From Thermoleophilia bacterium (lineage in GTDB: Bacteria; Actinomycetota; Thermoleophilia; Gaiellales; F1-60-MAGs149): DNA of 5,072 nucleotides. Of this stretch, positions 1-5,072 are shown piece by piece (within the stretch, counting starts at the first letter, position 1; each line of letters starts with the position of its first letter). The position numbers were made by a program, and so were the translations under genes. Below the pieces are notes generated by a model. It was not told the origin of the DNA, did not search any database, and was given only the letters and a program-made list of their open reading frames with translations. Where the stretch lies: assembly GCA_016462095.1 (NCBI GenBank), contig JAEMTW010000146.1:1-5072 (forward strand). The letters run 5' to 3'.

Positions 1-890
1 GTCCCGCCCCCGCAACACCAGCACCCGGCAAGGTGGCCTTGCCCGATCTCGTCGCGCAGAAAGAGACGGGCATTCCGATCGTGATGATCACGGCGTACGA
101 CGCACCCAGCGGCCAGGCAGCAGCCGAGGCCGGCGTCGACGTGATTCTCGTCGGCGATAGCGCGGCCATGACAATGCTCGGCCACGACTCCACGATGCCG
201 ATCACCGTCGATGAGATGATCGTGCTGACGGCCGCTACGACGCGCGGTTCCAGCAAGGCCGATCGCGCGCCGCTGGTCGTTGCTGACCTTCCGTTTATGA
301 GTTTTCAGCCCTCGGATCGCGACGCAATCCTTGCGGCCGGTCGCTTCGTCAAGGAGGCTGGTGCAGATGCCGTCAAGGTCGAGGGAGCTGGCCCAACGCT
401 GTCGCGCATCCGCGCTATCACCGGTGCTGGTATTCCCGTCATGGGCCACCTCGGTCTGACTCCCCAAAGTGCCACAGCCCTCGGTGGCTTTCGCGCCCAA
501 GGTCGAACGGCCGAGGCCGCTCTGCAGTTGGTGGACGAGGCGATCGCCGTTGAGGCCGCTGGTGCCTTTGCACTGGTGTTGGAATGTGTTCCCGCGGAGA
601 TTGCGGCCGCGATTACCGAGCGCGTGCGGATTCCCACGATCGGCATCGGTGCGGGCAATGCCACGGACGGACAGGTACTCGTCTGGCATGACCTGCTGGG
701 AATCGGCTCCGGCACCTCACCGCGCTTCGTCGAGCGCTACGCCAACCTGCATCAGGCCTCGTTGGACGCCATTGAGCACTACGTGAGCGATGTTCGCTCC
801 CGCGCCTTCCCGGCCCAGCGACATACCTATGCGATCTCTGACGAGGAGCTCGCTGCCTTTCAGTCGGGTCTCGGCATCGCTGCGCTCTAG
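1..890 (+). CDS. panB: 3-methyl-2-oxobutanoate hydroxymethyltransferase (ketopantoate hydroxymethyltransferase), 5' end outside window
   Basis: PanB transfers a hydroxymethyl group from 5,10-methylenetetrahydrofolate to 2-oxoisovalerate, giving ketopantoate, the first committed step of pantothenate and CoA synthesis in the cytoplasm. Numbering from the GTG at 33, the family landmarks are all present. These are the TAYD motif near residue 20, VGDS with Asp42 and ADLPFM with Asp85 (metal ligands), VKVEG with Glu117 (third metal ligand), GHLGLTPQS near 138-146, LECVP with Glu184 (catalytic glutamate), and IGIGAG near 203-208. The barrel is complete and ends in a roughly 20-residue tail after the FPAQRHTY segment. 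The reading frame stays open to the left edge and encodes a Pro/Ala-rich stretch leading into KVALPDL. This resembles the KVTLPDL-type N-terminus of other PanB proteins, so the GTG at 33 is probably an internal Val codon and the true start lies before the window. The stop is TAG at 888-890. The glyoxalase gene follows 29 bp later on the same strand. Confidence 0.96.
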   Translation, partial: PAPATPAPGKVALPDLVAQKETGIPIVMITAYDAPSGQAAAEAGVDVILVGDSAAMTMLGHDSTMPITVDEMIVLTAATTRGSSKADRAPLVVADLPFMSFQPSDRDAILAAGRFVKEAGADAVKVEGAGPTLSRIRAITGAGIPVMGHLGLTPQSATALGGFRAQGRTAEAALQLVDEAIAVEAAGAFALVLECVPAEIAAAITERVRIPTIGIGAGNATDGQVLVWHDLLGIGSGTSPRFVERYANLHQASLDAIEHYVSDVRSRAFPAQRHTYAISDEELAAFQSGLGIAAL

Positions 891-919
891 ACCGCAGCCA
901 CAGACGCTAGGCTCCAGCC

Positions 920-1309
920 ATGAAATACGCACACGTCTGTTACCGCGTCTTCGACATTGATCGCTCCGTCGAGTTCTATTGCGGCGCACTCGGCTTCAAA
1001 GAACTGAAGCGCTATCCGATTCGTGATGAGGCCGTCAATGTCTACGTGGCTCCAGAAGGGTCCGAAGACCGCCCGCTGGAGTTGACCTACAACTATGGCC
1101 AGACCGAGCCGTACGAAATCGGTACGGGCTACGGACACATTGCGTACATCGTTGACGACCTCGACGGCACGCTCGGCAACCTCTCTGCAATAGGAATCGA
1201 TCCGGAGAAGCCGCCGTATTCGATTCGTGAAGGTGGTTCGCGGATCTGCTTCGTTCGCGATCCCGACGGCTACCGCATCGAGCTGATCGAAAAGCACGCC
1301 GGCGACTGA
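920..1309 (+). CDS. gloA: Lactoylglutathione lyase (glyoxalase I, VOC superfamily)
   Basis: Glyoxalase I isomerises the hemithioacetal of methylglyoxal and a thiol (glutathione in E. coli) to the lactoyl thioester, the first step of methylglyoxal detoxification in the cytoplasm. The 129-residue protein has the two beta-alpha-beta-beta-beta modules of the VOC fold. All four metal ligands of the E. coli enzyme can be placed: His5 (MKYAH), Glu54 (ELTYNYG), His73 (GTGYGHIA) and Glu121 (DPDGYRIELIE). Arg9 and Asn58 match residues that contact glutathione in characterised enzymes. The short length fits the Ni/Co-activated bacterial class rather than the longer Zn class. The ATG at 920 is the natural start because the domain begins at once. 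Only a weak AGG (909-911) lies at a suitable distance upstream. The stop is 1 bp before the next gene, so the two are very likely co-transcribed. A related VOC lyase acting on another thiol adduct is possible. Confidence 0.92.
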   Translation: MKYAHVCYRVFDIDRSVEFYCGALGFKELKRYPIRDEAVNVYVAPEGSEDRPLELTYNYGQTEPYEIGTGYGHIAYIVDDLDGTLGNLSAIGIDPEKPPYSIREGGSRICFVRDPDGYRIELIEKHAGD

Positions 1310-1310
1310 G

Positions 1311-2246
1311 GTGAGCAGCCGCGCTCCGGGAGTCGTGCTCGTCTTGCTCGAGCAGTGGACGCTCTCGCCGGAGCGCGACATGCGCGCGCTTGTCCAGATG
1401 GCGGTGGATGCCGAGGGAGCCGGCGTCGAGACCGTCATGCTCAGCGATCACGTGCTGTTGACGCCCAAAGCCGGCGCCGGTGGTCGGATGGACAATCCGC
1501 GCGATTACGCCGCGCCGGGTAATCAAGATCCTTCAACGCCGTGGCCCGACTCGATCGTCTTGGCCAGCGCGATTGCTGCGCGGACGTCGAAGATCCGGAT
1601 CGCGCTCTCGGCCCTGATCTATCCGCTGCGCCATCCGCTCCACACGGCGACGCAACTCGCCACGCTTGACCTCCTCAGCGAAGGACGACTCGTCGTGCAG
1701 CCCACTGTCTCCTGGCTCGACGAGGAGTATGCCGCTTTGGGAGTGCCGTTCAAGAAGCGCGGCAAGATCCTCGACGAGCAGCTCGCGATCATGCGTGCTG
1801 TCTGGTCCGCCTCCCCCGCATCGTTTCATGGCGCGTTCTACGACTTCGACGATGTCTACATCGAGCCGAAGTGCTGGCGCGCTGAAGGTCCCCAGCTGTG
1901 GTTCGGTGGACAACACGTTCACGGACCGATCCTGCGACGTCTCGTCGAGTACGGGCATGGCTTTCATCCCTTCGGCACGCCGACAGCAGACGATCTGGTC
2001 GCGATTCGAGAAGCGATGGTCGCTGCGGGACGCGACCCAGAAACGATCGAGATGATCGGCGGCATTCGCCCCAACTTCCCGGCCGACGACCAGCCGGGCG
2101 ACCTCGATGAGGCGATGCAATCCATCCCCGGCAAGCTCGCCGAGGGCTACACCTCAATCTGCTTCAAACCCTCGCAATACACCGACGATGTTGCTGAGGT
2201 GCCAGACCTCTGTCGCCGGATGGTAGCTGCCGTCACTACCGCTTAG
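1311..2246 (+). CDS. LLM-class (luciferase-like) F420- or FMN-dependent oxidoreductase
   Basis: This 311-residue protein belongs to the bacterial luciferase-like TIM-barrel family, whose members use FMN or coenzyme F420 for hydride transfer or monooxygenation. Recognisable parts are an N-terminal strand (VVLVLLEQW), an ERDMRALVQMAVDAEGAG helix, and a MLSDHVLL segment (residues 43-50). There follow an IRIALSALIYPLRHPL strand-turn (95-110), a LATLDLLSEGRLVV helix-strand (116-129), the EEYAALGVPFKKRG segment (138-151), SFHGAFYDFDDVYIEPK (171-187) and PQLWFGGQ (194-201). Where many relatives read GVGVGW after the GRL strand, this one reads QPTVSW, so it is a divergent subgroup. The GTG start lies 1 bp after the glyoxalase stop, with no clear ribosome binding site of its own, suggesting translational coupling. 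No signal peptide or membrane segment is seen. The F420 assignment rests on overall similarity to actinobacterial relatives; substrate and cofactor cannot be read from the sequence. Confidence 0.9.
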   Translation: MSSRAPGVVLVLLEQWTLSPERDMRALVQMAVDAEGAGVETVMLSDHVLLTPKAGAGGRMDNPRDYAAPGNQDPSTPWPDSIVLASAIAARTSKIRIALSALIYPLRHPLHTATQLATLDLLSEGRLVVQPTVSWLDEEYAALGVPFKKRGKILDEQLAIMRAVWSASPASFHGAFYDFDDVYIEPKCWRAEGPQLWFGGQHVHGPILRRLVEYGHGFHPFGTPTADDLVAIREAMVAAGRDPETIEMIGGIRPNFPADDQPGDLDEAMQSIPGKLAEGYTSICFKPSQYTDDVAEVPDLCRRMVAAVTTA

Positions 2247-2252
2247 GCTTAG
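2241..2252. repeat. Tandem GCTTAG duplication holding both convergent stop codons
   Basis: GCTTAG occurs twice head to tail. The first copy ends with the TAG stop of the plus-strand oxidoreductase (2244-2246). The second copy contains TTA at 2249-2251, which is the TAA stop of the minus-strand unknown gene. The repeat is perfect but short, so it may be coincidence or the result of a small local duplication. Confidence 0.6.
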
Positions 2253-2635
2253 GGCTTGCCGCCGCGAAGGTCCTCGCGGAAGCCATGCACCGGGCGTCCA
2301 AGCGCACGCCACTGGAAGATCGAGATCGCCGGCAACTTGTCGTCGTAGACCACGATGCGCGCGTTGCGGCCGATCTTCTGGCATTGGGCTGCAATCTCGA
2401 TCAGATCGTCGCGCGAGGGTGCGACCAGCACGAGATGGGCTCCCGTCACGTATTCAAACACGGTCTGGCAGGCAGGGCACGGCCACGGGTCGGTCCGGAT
2501 CGCAAACCACTCGCCATCCGAGGTATCGATGCCCTCGAAGGACTCAATCTCCTCCTCGGTCCAGATCGCCTGATCGGTGTCTGTCGGCGTCTGAGTCTGC
2601 AGGCGTGGATCCATCTTCAGAGCGTACTTGCTCAC
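2249..2635 (-). CDS. Conserved-looking protein of unknown function, coupled to uvrA
   Basis: I do not recognise this 128-residue protein. Its GTG start shares bases with the TGA of uvrA (GTGA at 2632-2635 on the minus strand), which suggests translation by re-initiation after UvrA. An alternative start is the in-frame ATG seven codons later. It reads as a soluble, acidic N-terminal half (TEEEIESFEGIDTSDGEWF), then a PWPCPAC Cys pair at residues 53/56, a strand-like AHLVLVAPSRDDL segment and a helix containing Cys85. An ARIVVYDD strand and a basic C-terminus follow. A single CxxC plus one distant Cys is not a full zinc ribbon, though it could bind metal as a dimer or be redox active. There is no signal peptide or transmembrane segment. 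About four-fifths of codons end in G or C, like the neighbouring genes, supporting real coding on this strand rather than the overlapping plus-strand frame. Its stop is 2 bp from the end of the convergent oxidoreductase gene. A role in repair is only an inference from position. Confidence 0.78.
   Translation of the reverse strand: MSKYALKMDPRLQTQTPTDTDQAIWTEEEIESFEGIDTSDGEWFAIRTDPWPCPACQTVFEYVTGAHLVLVAPSRDDLIEIAAQCQKIGRNARIVVYDDKLPAISIFQWRALGRPVHGFREDLRGGKP
2253..2284. other. Imperfect hairpin at the convergent gene junction
   Basis: GGCTT (2253-2257) pairs with AAGCC (2280-2284), and CCGCGA (2262-2267) pairs with TCGCGG (2274-2279), around a six-base loop; GCCG (2258-2261) bulges out on one side. 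It starts 7 bases after the stop of the plus-strand oxidoreductase and lies within the last codons of the minus-strand unknown gene. No T-run follows on either strand, so it is not a classical intrinsic terminator. It could end or stabilise the plus-strand transcript, or be chance structure in GC-rich coding DNA. Confidence 0.35.
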
Positions 2636-5072
2636 GCTGGTGGCTTGCTCTTGGCGGCTGCGAGCAGTGGCGCTAGGTACCGGCCCGTGTGTGAGGCCTT
2701 CACGGTTGCCACCTGTTCCGGCGTGCCAACAGCCAAGACCGCACCACCCGCATCGCCACCCTCTGGACCAAGATCGATCAGCCAGTCGGACTGCTTGATC
2801 ACGTCGAGGTTGTGCTCGATGATCAACACCGTATTGCCGGCCACGACGAGACGCTGCAACACCTCAAGCAATTTCTCGACATCTGCCATGTGGAGACCGG
2901 TTGTCGGCTCGTCGAGCACGTAGAGCGTGCTGCCCGTCGCAATCTTCGAGAGCTCCGTCGCGAGCTTGACCCGTTGCGCCTCGCCGCCCGAGAGCGTGGT
3001 TGCCGGCTGCCCGAGTCGGACATAATCGAGGCCGACGTCGTGCAACGTCTGCAGACGACGACGCAGCTTCGGAATCTTCGAGAAGAAGATCAACGCCTCC
3101 TCGATCGGCATCTCGAGCACGTCGGCAATCGACTTGCCCTTGAAGCGCACCTCGAGCGTCTCTTTGTTGTAGCGCCGCCCGTTACAGACCTCGCACGGCA
3201 CGTACACATCGGGCAAAAAATGCATCTCAATCTTGAGCGTGCCGTCGCCGCGACAGGCCTCGCAGCGACCGCCCTTGACGTTGAACGAGAAACGCCCCTG
3301 CTTGTAGCCGCGCGTCTTGGCGTCCGGCGTATCGGCGTAGAGCTGGCGAATGTGATCAAACAGTCCCGTGTACGTCGCAGGATTCGAGCGAGGCGTCCGA
3401 CCAATCGGTGACTGATCGATCGCGATCACCTTGTCGAAGATTTCGACACCCTCAATGCTCGTGTGGGCGCCGGAGCGGACACGCGACTTGAGCAGATGCT
3501 GCTGCATGGCACGCAAGATGACGTCATTCACGAGCGTCGACTTACCCGAACCACTGACTCCCGTCACGCTGACCAATCGACCGACCGGGATCTCGACATC
3601 GATACCCCGCAGGTTGTGCTCGCTGGCGCCCTTGACCACGAGGAACGACTCCGCGGGGGGCCGCCGCTCAGGCACTGCGATTGAGCGGCGACCGCTCAAG
3701 AACTGTCCGGTCACGGACTCCTTCGACTTCATCACCTGTTTTGGCAGGCCGGCAGCGACGACGCGCCCGCCATGTTCGCCTGCACCTGGACCCATGTCAA
3801 CGAGCCAGTCGGCGGCGCGCATGGTGTCCTCGTCGTGCTCGACGACGATCACCGTATTGCCGATATCACGCAGTCGCGTCAGCGTTTCGAGCAAACGATG
3901 ATTATCACGCTGATGCAAGCCGATCGACGGCTCGTCGAGGATGTACAGTACGCCGACGAGACTCGAACCGATCTGCGTCGCCAAGCGGATCCGCTGAGCC
4001 TCACCTCCCGAGAGCGTCGACGAGGGACGGTTGAGCGAGAGGTAGCCCACGCCAACATCTTTGAGGAACGTTAGGCGCTCCACGATCTCGCGGAAGATCC
4101 GCTCGGCAATCAGCCGTTCGGTTTCCGTCAGCTCGAGCGAGGTCGACCAGGCGATCGCCTTTTCGACCGACTGGTTCGTGGCCTCGTAGATCGAAAGGCC
4201 ACCAACGGTGACCGCCAGACTCTCCGGCTTCAGACGCGCGCCATCGCACTCAGGACACGCGCGCAAGGCCATCCACTCTTCGATGCGGTCTTTTTGCAAC
4301 TGCGAGTCGGTCTCGTCGTAGCGCCGCTTGAGGCTCGACAGCAGTCCCTCCCAGGCCACCGAGTAGGCGCGTTTGCGGCCATAACGGTTCTTGTACGAAA
4401 CCATAATCCGCTCGCCGTCGGTGCCCTCCATGTAGAGCGCCCGCTCGGCGTCTGTCAGCTCGCCCCACGGCGTGTCCAGGTTGACCTCGAAGCGCTCCGC
4501 GATTGCAGTCACCAACTGTTCGAAGAAGTTCGTGCCGGCAACGTTCCAGGGTTGCAGCGCTCCGGCGTTGAGAGATTGCGACGCATCGGGCTCAACCAAC
4601 GTCGGATCCAGCTCGGGGAGTGAACCCAAGCCATGGCAGTGTGCACAGGCGCCATGCGGCGAGTTGAAGGAGAACACGCGCGGCGCCAGCTCTGCGAGCG
4701 AGACGCCATGGTCGGGGCAGGCGAAGCGTTCGGAGAACGTCAGCGTCTCACCCTCGTGGACGGCGATGTCGAGCAGACCGTCTGCGAGCTGCAGCGCCGT
4801 CTCCACAGAGTCAGTCAGGCGACGGCGCTCGGTCGGCTGCTTCAGCCGATCGACGACGACGGCAATGTCGTGGTTGAACTTCTTGTCAAGCACAATCTCG
4901 TCTTCCAGCAGCAGCGTCTCGCCATCGACCTTGACGCGCGTGAAGCCCTCGCCCCGTAGCCGCTCAAGGACGTCTTTGAACTCTCCCTTACGTCCACGCA
5001 CGATCGGTGCGTCGACAGTGAACTTGGTGTCCTCGGGGAGACGCAGGATCTGCTCGACGATCTGCTCTGCAC
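2632..5072 (-). CDS. uvrA: Excinuclease ABC subunit A, 5' end outside window
   Basis: UvrA is the dimeric ABC-type ATPase that finds bulky DNA lesions and loads UvrB in nucleotide excision repair. About 812 residues are visible; roughly the first 130, including the first Walker A, lie beyond the right edge. The frame is open to the edge (AEQIVEQIL, then LPEDTKF, then APIVRGRKGEF), so the GTG at 4999-5001 is an internal Val. In order along the protein: the first zinc module (4636-4719), reading CPDH then CAHC; a CPEC pair (4246-4257); the first ABC signature LSGGE (4000-4014) and Walker B Asp-Glu (3931-3936); the second Walker A GVSGSGKST (3535-3561); the large zinc finger with CEAC and CEVC (3184-3264); the second signature (2980-2994) and Walker B (2908-2913). 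The NLDVIKQSDWLIDLGPEGGD tail is typical. The gene appears intact, with no frameshift. Any promoter or SOS box would lie outside the window. Confidence 0.98.
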   Translation of the reverse strand, partial: AEQIVEQILRLPEDTKFTVDAPIVRGRKGEFKDVLERLRGEGFTRVKVDGETLLLEDEIVLDKKFNHDIAVVVDRLKQPTERRRLTDSVETALQLADGLLDIAVHEGETLTFSERFACPDHGVSLAELAPRVFSFNSPHGACAHCHGLGSLPELDPTLVEPDASQSLNAGALQPWNVAGTNFFEQLVTAIAERFEVNLDTPWGELTDAERALYMEGTDGERIMVSYKNRYGRKRAYSVAWEGLLSSLKRRYDETDSQLQKDRIEEWMALRACPECDGARLKPESLAVTVGGLSIYEATNQSVEKAIAWSTSLELTETERLIAERIFREIVERLTFLKDVGVGYLSLNRPSSTLSGGEAQRIRLATQIGSSLVGVLYILDEPSIGLHQRDNHRLLETLTRLRDIGNTVIVVEHDEDTMRAADWLVDMGPGAGEHGGRVVAAGLPKQVMKSKESVTGQFLSGRRSIAVPERRPPAESFLVVKGASEHNLRGIDVEIPVGRLVSVTGVSGSGKSTLVNDVILRAMQQHLLKSRVRSGAHTSIEGVEIFDKVIAIDQSPIGRTPRSNPATYTGLFDHIRQLYADTPDAKTRGYKQGRFSFNVKGGRCEACRGDGTLKIEMHFLPDVYVPCEVCNGRRYNKETLEVRFKGKSIADVLEMPIEEALIFFSKIPKLRRRLQTLHDVGLDYVRLGQPATTLSGGEAQRVKLATELSKIATGSTLYVLDEPTTGLHMADVEKLLEVLQRLVVAGNTVLIIEHNLDVIKQSDWLIDLGPEGGDAGGAVLAVGTPEQVATVKASHTGRYLAPLLAAAKSKPPA

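Noticed and set aside
540..547. GCGATCGC octamer (also at 4151-4158), like the cyanobacterial HIP1 element
   Set aside because: Both copies encode Ala-Ile-Ala in preferred codons (GCG ATC GCC). Two copies in 5 kb is far below HIP1 density, and the proteins do not look cyanobacterial.
891..919. Possible promoter or terminator between panB and the glyoxalase gene
   Set aside because: The 29 bp hold no convincing -10/-35 pair, and the only inverted repeat (GGC/GCC) is too short to matter.
887..1438. 183-codon minus-strand open frame across the glyoxalase gene
   Set aside because: The plus strand encodes a glyoxalase I with all four metal ligands, so this is a mirror frame.
1533..2120. 195-codon minus-strand open frame inside the LLM oxidoreductase
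   Set aside because: It is antisense to a clearly recognisable gene and shows no family motifs.
2285..2923. 212-codon plus-strand open frame across the uvrA 3' end
   Set aside because: It lies opposite uvrA and the coupled minus-strand gene, resembles no protein family and is Arg/Ser-rich low-quality sequence typical of a shadow frame in GC-rich DNA.
2812..3411. 199-codon plus-strand open frame inside uvrA
   Set aside because: It is antisense to the well-conserved second ATPase half of UvrA; its length is explained by the high GC content, which makes stops rare.

Overview
The window is a compact, GC-rich stretch of bacterial chromosome holding five genes and almost no non-coding DNA. Codon third positions are mostly G or C. 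A predicted F420-type luciferase-like oxidoreductase, GTG starts and tight gene packing suggest a high-GC Gram-positive lineage. My best guess is Actinomycetota, perhaps Thermoleophilia-like, but this is an inference from protein flavour and not from a marker gene.

Left half, plus strand: panB (pantothenate synthesis, cut by the left window edge), a short glyoxalase I with all four metal ligands, and an LLM-class flavin/F420-dependent oxidoreductase. The gaps are 29 bp and then 1 bp, so the three are probably one transcript. They do not form an obvious single pathway. PanB makes ketopantoate for CoA, the glyoxalase removes methylglyoxal-type aldehydes, and the oxidoreductase's substrate is unknown.

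Right half, minus strand: uvrA (the damage-sensing ATPase of nucleotide excision repair, with its N-terminus cut by the right window edge). Its stop codon overlaps the GTG start of a 128-residue protein of unknown function in a GTGA arrangement. That coupling is the most interesting lead, because it suggests co-production of UvrA with an uncharacterised Cys-pair protein.

The two gene groups run into each other tail to tail with only 2 bp between stop codons. The junction carries a direct repeat of GCTTAG, with one stop codon in each copy, and an imperfect hairpin without a U-tract. No RNA genes, mobile elements, CRISPR arrays or origins were seen, and no gene-free stretch exceeds about 30 bp. 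I found no convincing new multi-gene system. Most of the window is ordinary core metabolism and DNA repair.
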